Below are positions 17,130 through 25,460 of a stretch of DNA of 37,825 nt, one piece after another. The notes beneath the pieces were generated by a model, which was given only the letters and a program-made list of their open reading frames with translations, did no database searches and was not told where the DNA came from. The stretch covers positions 1 to 37,825 of the forward strand of contig DATKLL010000041.1 of the NCBI GenBank assembly GCA_035542475.1, in the 5' to 3' direction. The stretch is from DATKLL01 sp035542475. Its GTDB lineage: Bacteria; Desulfobacterota; Syntrophia; Syntrophales; UBA2185. The position numbers were made by a program, and so were the translations under genes. Within the stretch, counting starts at the first letter, position 1. Each line of letters opens with the position of its first letter.

Positions 17130-17726
17130 TTAGACAGTCTTAAAACCGCTAGCAAGAAGAAGCGTAACCCCTTTTCTCACCATCATAACAGCAATGGCAG
17201 CCAATAGGAGAGCCGCAAGTTTGGATACCGTTCTGGCCCCGGACTTTCCTAAAAGGCGCATGATCGGTGCGTAGAGCCAAAATGTCATGCCGGCGATCAT
17301 GATGTTTACAATCAGGGCTGCTACAGTAGCTAAAGGCCCGTGCTCGTTTACTAGGATTAATATAGTTGTAAGAACGGCAGGACCGACGATCAGAGGTACT
17401 CCTAAAGGAACGGCCCCCATGCTTTCGGGATCAATCTGGCTCCATCTACTTTCTATATAAAGCAGATCATTCAGGGAGATGATAAAAAGGAGGGTGCCAC
17501 CAGCGATCATGAAATCAGAGACGGTGATACCCAAAAGATCAAGAATGACCTTCCCGATAGCCAGAAAAATAACTGCCACAACGGTAGCTGTTACAACCGA
17601 CTGTACAATGATGCGGTTGATCTTTGGACGATCAAGCCCATCTGTAATACTCATGAACATGGGCAGGACACCAATGACATTCACCGCCATAAATATGGGG
17701 AAAAAGCAGAACCAGAACTTGTTCAT
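17130..17726 (-). CDS. marC: MarC-family inner-membrane protein
   Basis: A six-helix inner-membrane protein of the MarC (UPF0056) family; substrate unknown, and the old drug-resistance link is not supported. It has 198 residues from ATG 17726, chosen because GGTGGAGATCCC lies directly upstream; the frame continues 5' to 17795 without that support. Hydrophobic segments run through FFPIFMAVNVIGVLPMFMS, VVTATVVAVIFLAIGKVIL and FMIAGGTLLFIISLNDLLY, plus three more near the C-terminus, with the family PLGVPLIVGPA loop. Confidence 0.88.
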   Translation of the reverse strand: MNKFWFCFFPIFMAVNVIGVLPMFMSITDGLDRPKINRIIVQSVVTATVVAVIFLAIGKVILDLLGITVSDFMIAGGTLLFIISLNDLLYIESRWSQIDPESMGAVPLGVPLIVGPAVLTTILILVNEHGPLATVAALIVNIMIAGMTFWLYAPIMRLLGKSGARTVSKLAALLLAAIAVMMVRKGVTLLLASGFKTV

Positions 17727-17791
17727 GGGATCTCCACCTCGCGCTTGAAGACCATATAATATTAAATTATAAGTTAAAAGAAAGCAATACA

Positions 17792-17821
17792 ACAATAAAA
17801 ATTATGAGAAATATTTGTCAA
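17792..17821 (-). promoter_or_regulatory. Possible sigma-70 promoter for marC
   Basis: On the minus strand a perfect TTGACA (17816-17821) is followed after 18 bases by TATTGT (17792-17797), a 4/6 match to the -10 consensus, about 70 bases upstream of the marC ATG. The region is AT-rich. Prediction only. Confidence 0.4.
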
Positions 17822-17845
17822 ACCCATACCATTTAGTTGCAAAAA

Positions 17846-17877
17846 GGATTCTAGGGTTCAAGGATTCTATGGTCCAA
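17846..17877 (+). repeat. Adjacent tandem repeat, 2 x 16 bp
   Basis: Two abutting 16-base units, GGATTCTAGGGTTCAA and GGATTCTATGGTCCAA, match at 14 of 16 positions. They end 20 bases before the glutamine amidotransferase start. This may be a degenerate simple repeat or a paired binding site; a transcription role is not shown. Confidence 0.6.
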
Positions 17878-17897
17878 GTGTTTGGAGACGCGAAGAC

Positions 17898-18605
17898 ATG
17901 CACATTCATTATTTACAACACGTGCCGTTTGAGGGATTAGGAAGGATTGAACAATGGATAAAGACCCGCTGGTATCATCTGACAGCCACCGGACTGTATC
18001 GGGATGAAATCCTGCCGGAAGTGGATGGCATTGACTGGCTTATTGTCATGGGCGGCCCGATGGGAGTCAATGACGAGGATGAATTCCCCTGGCTAGTTCA
18101 TGAAAAACTAACGATTGAAAGAGCTATAAGACAGGGGAAGATAGTGATCGGAATATGCCTGGGCGCGCAACTCATTGCGGATGTTCTGGGGGCCAGAGTG
18201 TATCCCAACCGGTTCAAAGAAATCGGCTGGTTCCCGATTGAATTGACAGAGGCAGGACAACAATCTCCGCTGTTTGGCTTTCTTCCAAAGCGGCTGAATG
18301 TGTTCCACTGGCACGGTGATACGTTTGACTTGCCGGCGGACGCGGTGCAGATTGCCCGAAGTGAGGCATGCGAGCATCAGGCATTTGTTTACGACGAGCG
18401 GGTAATAGGGTTGCAATTCCATATGGAGTCAACTCCAGAGGGCATAGATGGCCTTGTTCGAAACTGTTCAGAGGAGTTGGTCGACGGTCTCTATATTCAA
18501 ACGCCATCACAACTAATTGTTGCACCGGAGGCTTTCAATATAGTCAATAAGTTCATGGATGGATTGCTTACACGTATTGAGCAAACGGCGAAGAATATGC
18601 ATTGA
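17898..18605 (+). CDS. Class I glutamine amidotransferase (GMP synthase-like domain protein)
   Basis: A stand-alone 235-residue class I glutamine amidotransferase. The catalytic triad is intact: C87 in IGICLGAQ, H175 and E177 in GLQFHMEST. The oxyanion region is VMGGPMGVNDED. Such free-standing proteins resemble the GuaA N-terminal domain or gamma-glutamyl peptide hydrolases; the substrate cannot be inferred and no synthase partner is adjacent. A GGAGACGCGAAG ribosome-binding region precedes the ATG. It converges on priA with 22 bases between. Confidence 0.88.
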   Translation: MHIHYLQHVPFEGLGRIEQWIKTRWYHLTATGLYRDEILPEVDGIDWLIVMGGPMGVNDEDEFPWLVHEKLTIERAIRQGKIVIGICLGAQLIADVLGARVYPNRFKEIGWFPIELTEAGQQSPLFGFLPKRLNVFHWHGDTFDLPADAVQIARSEACEHQAFVYDERVIGLQFHMESTPEGIDGLVRNCSEELVDGLYIQTPSQLIVAPEAFNIVNKFMDGLLTRIEQTAKNMH

Positions 18606-18627
18606 ACGAATTGTTTAACGTCCCCCT

Positions 18628-21060
18628 TTACATAAAGTTGAGGGGATCAACATCAACTTTGATATCCAAGCCTGTTAAGTATGTTTTTGAGAGGATATCT
18701 TTAGCCAGATTATGTACTGCGTGCGTATCTTTGCCCTTCAAGAGGAGTTGCCAGCGGTACCTGCCTTTGATTTTAGCAATGGGAGACTCTGCAGGACCAA
18801 TAATTTCCACCTTTCCCTTAAGTTTGTTGATTATCACCAGATCTCCGATAATCTGTTTCAGTTGTTTAAGGCCTTCCTTGCCTTCATCTCTTTTTCGGTG
18901 TGATAGATGAAGATTCACGACGCGTGCGAAAGGCGGATAAGCTAAGGCACTTCTCAGAGCGAGCTCATCTTCGTAAAATCCCATATAGTCATGTTCTCTG
19001 GCCCTGGTTATGGCGTAATGCCTGGGATTAAAGGTCTGGATGATGACCCTCCCGGGGTGGGTACCTCTGCCACCCCTGCCAGAGACCTGGGTCAGGAGTT
19101 GAAATGTCCTTTCAGCAGATAGAAAATCGGGTATATTCAGGGACGTGTCGGCTGAAATAACGCCTATCAGTGTAACGTATGGATAGTCGTGCCCTTTGGT
19201 AATCATCTGTGTGCCGACAAGGATATCAATGTCCCGCCTGTCAAAGGCCTGTAGAATCTTTTCATGAGCTCCTCGCCGGGTTGTTGTGTCACTGTCCATC
19301 CTCACGATTCTAGCTTGCGGGAAAATATTTTTGATTTCCTTTTCCACTTTTTCCGTTCCTACCCCATAGCACTGCAAGCGCTTCCCGTTACAACCAAAGC
19401 AGGAAACAGGTGACGCAACGGCAAAGTCACAGTAGTGGCATTTAAGTCTACTTTCACTTGCGTGATATGTCATAGATACGGCACAGTTCCGGCATGTAAA
19501 TGAATTGCCGCAGTCAAGACAAAACATGAAAGTATGAAAACCGCGTCTGTTCAAAAAGAGAAGCGTCTGCTGTTTGCTCTCAAGGGTATCTTGAATCGCA
19601 TCTCTGAGTGTCTTGGATAAGATGCGGGATGAAATCTGGCTGTCGCTTTCCGCTTCCCGCTTCATATCGATAATTTCCACTTCCGGTAATGGTTTGTCTT
19701 CTACCCTTTTCGGCAGGACAAGGTACTTGTATTTTCCTGTCATTGTATTGAAATAGGTTTGTATCGCCGGTGTCGCGGAACCGACAATGACCGTTGCTGA
19801 ATGGAGTTTTGCCTTCATAATCGCCAGATCACGGGTATTGTATCTCATCCGGTCGTCCTGTTTATAGGAGGTATCGTGTTCCTCGTCCACAATGATGAGC
19901 CGCAAATTTCTGACCGGTGCAAAGATAGCCGACCGGGCACCGATGACAACTTTGATTTCCCCCCGTTGAATACGGCGCCATTGGTCGTACCTGGCGGATA
20001 TTGATATGCCGCTGTGAAGCACTGCGATTTCCTGGTTTGCAAACCTTTTATTAAAACGAGAGATAAGTTGCGGTGTCAGGGCGATCTCAGGCACGAGATA
20101 AATCACCCCTCCGTTCATCTGGAGGGTCTCTCCGATGGCATTGAGATATACTTCCGTTTTGCCGCTCCCTGTAACACCATGGAGAAGATAGGGGGAAAAG
20201 CTCGCTGATTCCAAGCCTGTGACAACTTCATGAAGAGCGTCCTTCTGATCTTCATTTGGAGCAATCAAAAGGCTGCTTCCACCGATATCAGGGCTCTGGC
20301 CGTGACGGCGGGGAACCTCTTCTTCGGTTATAGATACAAGATTCTTCTCTTCCAACTTTCTGATTAAAGGCAGAACGTTCTTAAATTCTTCGCGGAGCGC
20401 AGCTACAGGTAAAGCACCGTGCAAATTTAGATAATCAAGCAGTTTTTTTTGTTTTTCAGTCAGTTTTATGTCAGCTGTATCCCGGCGATTGAGTGTGATT
20501 ATCTTTTCCTTCTTAGGGACTATTCCAGGTTTCCAGGTCATGTTAGAAACCGTGATAAAACCCGTATCCTGGAGTATCTTGATATCCTTGGAGACATCTT
20601 CTTTGCCTATTATTTTTTTTAGGTGTGCTAGAGGCAGACCGGCCGGAATCAGTTTGAGAGCATCAATTATCCTGCGTTGTGGCGCGGACAGCTGGAAATC
20701 AATTTTCTGCTGGCTGTCTTTTGCGATGGTAATCAATCGATCGCTTTTCGGATCAATTCCTCCCGGCAGGATCTCGGCCAGCGCCTTACCGAGGGGGTAG
20801 ATATAGTATTGGGATACCCACCGATAGAATTCCAGATCATCTTCATTAAAAAGCCGTTCAGAGTCTAAGATTCCTATGATCTCTTTGATGTCTTCACAAG
20901 TAGTTGAATCTGACCTCTCAATGATATAGCCGGTGAGTCTTCTCTTGCCGAAGGGGATGTAGACGCGTTTTCCTATGAGGATGTCATTCTGAAGAGCGGC
21001 AGGGACGGCGTATGAGAATGTCTTATGCGAAGGGATATTGACGGCAACCGTTACAAACAT
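18628..21060 (-). CDS. priA: Primosomal protein N' (replication restart helicase)
   Basis: PriA is the superfamily 2 helicase that recognises stalled forks and reloads the replisome. The product is 810 residues (E. coli 732). It has the N-terminal 3'-DNA-binding domain (VAVNIPSHKTFSYAVP, RVYIPFGKRRLTGYI), the Walker A motif GVTGSGKTEVYL, the DEEHD box, and the zinc-binding insertion with CLDC, CRNC, CHYC and CFGC pairs. The helicase C-terminal lobe has DILVGTQMITKGHDYP. No clear ribosome-binding site precedes the ATG. The next gene upstream on the same strand is the dksA-type gene, 126 bases away. Confidence 0.95.
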   Translation of the reverse strand: MFVTVAVNIPSHKTFSYAVPAALQNDILIGKRVYIPFGKRRLTGYIIERSDSTTCEDIKEIIGILDSERLFNEDDLEFYRWVSQYYIYPLGKALAEILPGGIDPKSDRLITIAKDSQQKIDFQLSAPQRRIIDALKLIPAGLPLAHLKKIIGKEDVSKDIKILQDTGFITVSNMTWKPGIVPKKEKIITLNRRDTADIKLTEKQKKLLDYLNLHGALPVAALREEFKNVLPLIRKLEEKNLVSITEEEVPRRHGQSPDIGGSSLLIAPNEDQKDALHEVVTGLESASFSPYLLHGVTGSGKTEVYLNAIGETLQMNGGVIYLVPEIALTPQLISRFNKRFANQEIAVLHSGISISARYDQWRRIQRGEIKVVIGARSAIFAPVRNLRLIIVDEEHDTSYKQDDRMRYNTRDLAIMKAKLHSATVIVGSATPAIQTYFNTMTGKYKYLVLPKRVEDKPLPEVEIIDMKREAESDSQISSRILSKTLRDAIQDTLESKQQTLLFLNRRGFHTFMFCLDCGNSFTCRNCAVSMTYHASESRLKCHYCDFAVASPVSCFGCNGKRLQCYGVGTEKVEKEIKNIFPQARIVRMDSDTTTRRGAHEKILQAFDRRDIDILVGTQMITKGHDYPYVTLIGVISADTSLNIPDFLSAERTFQLLTQVSGRGGRGTHPGRVIIQTFNPRHYAITRAREHDYMGFYEDELALRSALAYPPFARVVNLHLSHRKRDEGKEGLKQLKQIIGDLVIINKLKGKVEIIGPAESPIAKIKGRYRWQLLLKGKDTHAVHNLAKDILSKTYLTGLDIKVDVDPLNFM

Positions 21061-21186
21061 TGCGTTTGACCCGTTCGGGCATGGTGGGAAAATTTTATTA
21101 AAAGTCTGATTTACTGGATTGTTCTATCTTTATGTTATGGTTTTAGCTCTGTGGACCATATTTAAATAGGATATCAATCAGTATAT

Positions 21187-21579
21187 TTATTCACCCTTCA
21201 GCCTTTCTATCTTTTCCTGTTTGGTTTTGCAGTCGATGCAGAGAGTTGTTACAGGTCTTGCCATCAGTCTTTTTTCAGATATAGGCCCACCGCAGACATC
21301 GCATATGCCAAAGATGCCGTCATCGATGCGTTTTATCGCTTCTTGAATTTTTACCAGTAACTTTCTTTCTCTGTCTCTTATGCGGAGCTCAAAATTTCTG
21401 TCCGATTCGAGGCTCGCTCTGTCATTGGGATCCGGAAAATTTTCCTTCCCCGTTGTCATGTCGGAAACAGTCTTTTCTGCTTCATCGAGCAGCTCATTTG
21501 CTTTTTGAGCCAGCAGGCGTCTGAAAAATTGCAGCTTTTCAGGCTTCATGGTTTGATTTTTTTCCGGTTTTGTGGTCAT
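21187..21579 (-). CDS. DksA/TraR-family zinc-finger protein
   Basis: A 130-residue protein of the DksA/TraR family that probably binds the RNA polymerase secondary channel. The four-cysteine zinc finger is canonical: CDVC, 17 residues, then CIDC. Upstream is a coiled coil (about residues 10-75), but the tip sequence ends EKTVSDMTTG and the DxxDxA motif of true DksA is not obvious, only DPNDRASLE. The start is taken at ATG 21579 after AGGGTGA; an in-frame ATG at 21603 lies only a base from a TATAAT hexamer (21604-21609 on the minus strand) that would be the -10 box. Confidence 0.85.
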   Translation of the reverse strand: MTTKPEKNQTMKPEKLQFFRRLLAQKANELLDEAEKTVSDMTTGKENFPDPNDRASLESDRNFELRIRDRERKLLVKIQEAIKRIDDGIFGICDVCGGPISEKRLMARPVTTLCIDCKTKQEKIERLKGE

Positions 21580-21603
21580 TTCGATCACCCTGTTTAATAT
21601 CAT

Positions 21604-21609
21604 ATTATA
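21604..21609 (-). promoter_or_regulatory. TATAAT -10 box for the dksA-type gene
   Basis: A perfect TATAAT on the minus strand, 25 bases upstream of the preferred ATG at 21579. The -35 position has no good TTGACA match. Transcription would begin within or after the longer alternative reading frame, which supports the shorter start. Confidence 0.4.
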
Positions 21610-21711
21610 TCATATGAAAGGTGCTTCATACATAAAGAAAACCTTTTTGTAAAGGAAAAAAATCGACGAAGCGATAAAAGATATTTATTTTGAAATTATA
21701 GATATTTATGC

Positions 21712-22200
21712 TTATATTGAACTGTTACTGTAGGCGGCTAATATCTTTTCAATAATATTAGTTGTTGATGATCCTTTAACTTCGGGAATGATAATAACCC
21801 TGCCGCCCCATTTTTCCACTGATTTTCGGCCTACTACCTGTTCTTCTTTCCAGTTGCCTCCTTTCACGAGCACATCAGGCTTCAGATATTCAATCAACTC
21901 AAGGGGGGTGAGTTCAGGGAAAATGGTTACGAAATCAACTGACTCGAGGGCAGCAACAACATCTGCCCGCTCGTTTTCGGGAACAACTGGCCGTTTTTGT
22001 CCTTTCAGTGACCGGACTGAGTCATCGCTGTTGAGACCTAGAACTAGGACATCACCCTGCTTTTTAGCTTCCTCAAGATATCGCGTATGCCCCACGTGGA
22101 TGATGTCGAAACAACCGTTCGTGAAGACAATTTTCTTTCCTTCTTTCCGCAGACGATCAATTTTTTTCTTTAGCTTTTCCCGGGAATAAATTTTATTCAT
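21712..22200 (-). CDS. rfaE2: D-glycero-beta-D-manno-heptose 1-phosphate adenylyltransferase
   Basis: Makes ADP-D-glycero-beta-D-manno-heptose for the inner core of lipopolysaccharide. The 162-residue protein is the stand-alone nucleotidyltransferase half of HldE. Features: FTNGCFDIIHVGHTRYLEEA with the HxGH motif (H35 to H38), then LNSDDSVRSLKG, and the C-terminal GSSTTNIIEKI signature. The kinase half is not in the window. It precedes comF on the opposite end (21 bases between the comF stop and this start) within a minus-strand run, and implies a Gram-negative envelope with heptose. Confidence 0.92.
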   Translation of the reverse strand: MNKIYSREKLKKKIDRLRKEGKKIVFTNGCFDIIHVGHTRYLEEAKKQGDVLVLGLNSDDSVRSLKGQKRPVVPENERADVVAALESVDFVTIFPELTPLELIEYLKPDVLVKGGNWKEEQVVGRKSVEKWGGRVIIIPEVKGSSTTNIIEKILAAYSNSSI

Positions 22201-22221
22201 AATGATCTTCTTGTCTTTCCG

Positions 22222-22950
22222 TCAGACTGCCCTAGCAAGTGTGATAACCGCTATAGCCACGGCTTTGTTTTTCATTAATACCCGTGCACATTCCTTAACA
22301 GTGCTCCCGGATGTGAATACATCATCTACAAGAATGATTCTTTGTCCTTTTATCTTATCCGGATCAGTAACTGAAAAAGCACCATGCACATTCGATTCCC
22401 GCTCCTTTTTCCCAAGACTGATCTGTGGCTCTGTGTTGACATACCGTCTGAGTGTCATGAAATCCAGCGGTATAGAGAATTTTTTGGAAATTTCCCTGGC
22501 TAGAATTAATGACTGGTTGAATCCGCGTTCCCTCAATTTTTTAGAATGGAGAGGAACCGGTACTATCAAGGAGTTTTTTGTGATATTGAATGAGGGGTAT
22601 GTATATTCCGCCATTAATCTTCCCAGGATTTCTCCGATGTAGATCTTCCCATTATACTTGAAGCGGTGGATTGCTTCCAGGAGTATGGTTTCATAACGTC
22701 CAACCGCGCGGGCAACAGCAAAGACTGACTTTGTGGTTATACAATCACCACAAAGGTGATCGTATCTGTCGGCACCGGTAAATGGAGTGCCGCAGCAAGG
22801 GCATAGCGGTGACCGGATGAAATGAATCTTGGAAAAGCAGTCAGGGCAGAAAGGACTATTTCTCTGATGGTCGACGATTTCCGTGCATGTAAGACATCTG
22901 GGTGGGAATACAATATCGGCAAGAGCGGACAAAGTACGTTTCAATTTCAA
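22222..22950 (-). CDS. comF: ComF-family phosphoribosyltransferase-like protein
   Basis: ComF homologues are PRTase-fold proteins tied to DNA uptake in competent species; their exact role elsewhere is unknown. The 242-residue product has an N-terminal zinc ribbon (CLTC, CPDC, CPCC, CGDC) and the PRPP-binding loop ILVDDVFTSGSTVKE. The start is a TTG (22950) overlapping the rsfS stop (TTGA), or the second TTG two codons later; no ATG is available near the conserved N-terminus, and GGGG lies upstream. Coupled translation with rsfS is likely. Confidence 0.88.
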   Translation of the reverse strand: MKLKRTLSALADIVFPPRCLTCTEIVDHQRNSPFCPDCFSKIHFIRSPLCPCCGTPFTGADRYDHLCGDCITTKSVFAVARAVGRYETILLEAIHRFKYNGKIYIGEILGRLMAEYTYPSFNITKNSLIVPVPLHSKKLRERGFNQSLILAREISKKFSIPLDFMTLRRYVNTEPQISLGKKERESNVHGAFSVTDPDKIKGQRIILVDDVFTSGSTVKECARVLMKNKAVAIAVITLARAV

Positions 22951-23342
22951 ATCCCCTTTTCGAGGGCGGTCAGTTCGGCAGCCTTATCATCGACCTTCAT
23001 GCACGGTGCATCTGACCATAGACGCTCAATATCGTAGAACTCCCTTATGGGCTCATAAAAAACATGAATAATCACATCTTCATAGTCTATGAGAATCCAT
23101 TTTCCGAGTCGTTCACCCTCGACACCTAGGGGTAAGATGCCATATTCTTTCAGGATTTCTTGAATTGATGCGGCTATGGCCTGGACCTGACGGTCAGACG
23201 TTCCGCTGCAGATGATGAAATAGTCTGCGAAGGAAGAAAACTCTTTGACATTTAAAATAGTTAAATTTTTAGCCTTTTTCTTTATAGAAGCATTAACGCA
23301 CAGGAGTACCCGCTCTTTCCCATTTATGCTTTCTTTAACCAA
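22947..23342 (-). CDS. rsfS: Ribosome silencing factor RsfS
   Basis: Binds L14 (uL14) and blocks joining of the ribosomal subunits in starvation. The product is 131 residues, with FADYFIICSGTSDRQVQAIA, GEGERLGKW-type sequence (here VEGERLGKWILIDYEDVIIHVF) and the terminal ERLW motif, all typical. The start is TTG 23342: the strong AAGGAGG at 23349-23355 sits five bases upstream, whereas the in-frame GTG at 23348 touches that site. It heads a coupled rsfS-comF pair. Confidence 0.93.
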   Translation of the reverse strand: MVKESINGKERVLLCVNASIKKKAKNLTILNVKEFSSFADYFIICSGTSDRQVQAIAASIQEILKEYGILPLGVEGERLGKWILIDYEDVIIHVFYEPIREFYDIERLWSDAPCMKVDDKAAELTALEKGI

Positions 23343-23348
23343 TAACAC

Positions 23349-23648
23349 CTCCTTGATTAGTGTGTGTTGAAAAATATTTTGATGTCCAATTACTAATGTA
23401 GTTTACAATTATATTGTTCCGTTTAGCAACAAAATTTTAATATGGTATTTATATCGAAAAAGTAGTTGTATCTTCGGGAGCCAAGGGGCAAACGAGTCGA
23501 GGATTCGAATGAAACGCATTTAAATCAATTCTCAATCACTTTAACCATCAAATCCTTCCCTTCGTGGCTAAATTGCGGTTGTTAAATAGTACCCCGTGTG
23601 ATAAATGGAGCATCGTTTTTAATCATTAAAACTATGGCGGAATCCCAT
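23349..23648. other. Divergent intergenic region, rsfS / TIM-barrel gene
   Basis: About 300 bases between divergent genes. A TATAAT hexamer on the minus strand near 23410-23416 could serve rsfS but lacks a well-spaced -35. An in-frame GTG at 23598 and an ATG at 23634 extend the TIM-barrel reading frame without a ribosome-binding site. No RNA gene or repeat was recognised. Confidence 0.35.
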
Positions 23649-24443
23649 ATGCACGATATATTAAGAGCGATTCAGGTTCATATGCCGTTTCATTTTCTCC
23701 ATAATAAATATCTGCCGATGGTTATTAAAGAGAGGATAAATCCTGAAATCAGCTTCAATCACTATACTCTCGATAATTTCAAGAAAGAGGATTACAGGAA
23801 GGTCGCCGATCAGCTCTTGGAGGCAGGTCTGCGGATTACCTTCCATGCGCCATTTATGGATTTGAGGCCCGGGGCCATAGATCCTAAGATAAGGCGGGTT
23901 ACGATGGAACGCCTGATTCAGGTATTTGATCTCGTCCCATATTTCCGGCCTGTTTCCGTAGTCTGTCATGCTTCGTTCGATAAAAGATATTATGTGTCGA
24001 GTGAGCAGATATGGCTGAAAAACAGTATTGAAACATGGCGGCAATTGGTGGCACTGGCCGCGGAGATGAAGATCATCATTGCTTTGGAAAATGTTTATGA
24101 AAGCGACTGTCAGCAGTTAAATCTTCTTCTTACAGCCTTTCCTTCCGCGTATGTCTGTTTTTGTTTCGATACAGGTCATTTTAATGTCTTTGCCGAAACT
24201 CCTCTGGAAGAATGGATGAATAGTCTGGGATCGCGCCTCGGGCAGGTTCATATCCATGATAATAACGGGATCCTTGATGAACATCTCCCGGTAGGTGATG
24301 GTAATTTTCCCTTCCGAGATTTTTTCAAAATGATCCGTGAACGGGGTCTTGAGCCCATTGTGACCATCGAGTCCCACACGGAAAAAGATCTCTGGCGAAT
24401 GTTGGAAAATATTAAGGCTATGAAACTGTTTGAGCAGGAGTGA
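23649..24443 (+). CDS. Sugar phosphate isomerase/epimerase-like TIM barrel protein
   Basis: A xylose-isomerase-like TIM barrel (AP endonuclease 2 superfamily), 264 residues from ATG 23649. Metal-site motifs of the family are visible: ITFHAPFMDLRPGA, VVCHASF, IIIALENVYE, CFDTGHFN, QVHIHDNNG and VTIESH, which together give the His/Glu/Asp set that normally holds a divalent metal. The true substrate is unknown. GGCGGA before 23649 is the best ribosome-binding site among three candidate starts. Its end is followed within about 30 bases by the ABC permease pair, so it may be co-transcribed with them. Confidence 0.75.
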   Translation: MHDILRAIQVHMPFHFLHNKYLPMVIKERINPEISFNHYTLDNFKKEDYRKVADQLLEAGLRITFHAPFMDLRPGAIDPKIRRVTMERLIQVFDLVPYFRPVSVVCHASFDKRYYVSSEQIWLKNSIETWRQLVALAAEMKIIIALENVYESDCQQLNLLLTAFPSAYVCFCFDTGHFNVFAETPLEEWMNSLGSRLGQVHIHDNNGILDEHLPVGDGNFPFRDFFKMIRERGLEPIVTIESHTEKDLWRMLENIKAMKLFEQE

Positions 24444-24474
24444 TCAGAAGAAGGGGGCAGGCAGGGGGTATAAT

Positions 24475-25449
24475 TTGATCAGATACATCGTCAAAAGATT
24501 AATATTCATGGTTCCCCTTCTTTTCGGCATTACCATTGTTTGTTTTACGGTTATGCATCTTGCCCCCGGCTCCCCAACCGATATGGAAACACAGATGAAC
24601 CCCAGGGCATCTGCGGATTACCGGGAGCGTTTAATGGCGATGTATGACCTTGATAAACCTCTCCATCAGCAGTATCTGATCTGGGTCGGTAAACTTGCCG
24701 TTCTCGATCTCGGGAAATCATTCTCTCCGGACCGCAGGCCGGTGACGGCGAAGATCCTCGAAAGGCTTCCCGTAACCATCCTTATTAATGTGCTGTCCAT
24801 GATCCTGATTCTTGTAATTGCCATTCCCATCGGCGTACTTTCCGCTGTCCACCAGAATTCTTTATTCGATAAAGTTACAGGTGTTTTTGTTTTTATAGGC
24901 TTTGCCATACCCACTTTCTGGCTGGCCCTTCTTTTAATGATCTTCTTCGGGATTAATCTCGCCTGGTTGCCCATTTCGGGTATACGGTCCCTCAATTATG
25001 AATACCTTCCACCCGGAACGGTTCTTTTGGATTTAATAAAGCATCTGATACTCCCCGTAACACTTTCGGCATTTGGCGGACTCGCAGGTTTGTCCCGATA
25101 TATGAGGTCCAATATGCTGGAGGTGATCAGGCAGGATTACATCATGACGGCCAGGGCGAAGGGTTTGAGTGAGCGGACTGTCATTTATAAGCATGCCCTG
25201 AGAAACGCCCTCCTTCCCGTTATCACCATTATGGGATTATCCATACCCGGTCTTATAGGTGGGAGTGTCATCTTCGAGAGTATTTTTGCGATACCGGGGA
25301 TGGGACAGCTTCTTTTCATGTCAGTAATGGCCAGGGACTATCCGGTCGTTATGGGAATTTTGTTTATTGTTGCCATACTAACCCTGCTGGGGAATCTTAT
25401 TGCCGATGTGTCCTATGCCCTGGCTGATCCAAGGATCAGGGTTTCATAA
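24475..25449 (+). CDS. Oligopeptide/nickel-type ABC transporter permease (DppB-like)
   Basis: An inner-membrane permease of the DppB/OppB/NikB type, 324 residues with six membrane helices. N-terminal LIRYIVKRLIFMVPLLFGIT and the early MHLAPGSPTDME are family hallmarks. The EAA loop that docks the ATPase is DYIMTARAKGLSERTVIYKHA. The start is TTG 24475, with a purine-rich GCAGGGGG at 24461-24468 just before it; an in-frame TTG at 24430 would overlap the previous gene. It is 11 bases before the second permease. The substrate is not determinable. Confidence 0.85.
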   Translation: MIRYIVKRLIFMVPLLFGITIVCFTVMHLAPGSPTDMETQMNPRASADYRERLMAMYDLDKPLHQQYLIWVGKLAVLDLGKSFSPDRRPVTAKILERLPVTILINVLSMILILVIAIPIGVLSAVHQNSLFDKVTGVFVFIGFAIPTFWLALLLMIFFGINLAWLPISGIRSLNYEYLPPGTVLLDLIKHLILPVTLSAFGGLAGLSRYMRSNMLEVIRQDYIMTARAKGLSERTVIYKHALRNALLPVITIMGLSIPGLIGGSVIFESIFAIPGMGQLLFMSVMARDYPVVMGILFIVAILTLLGNLIADVSYALADPRIRVS

Positions 25450-25460
25450 TGGTGTAAAGA

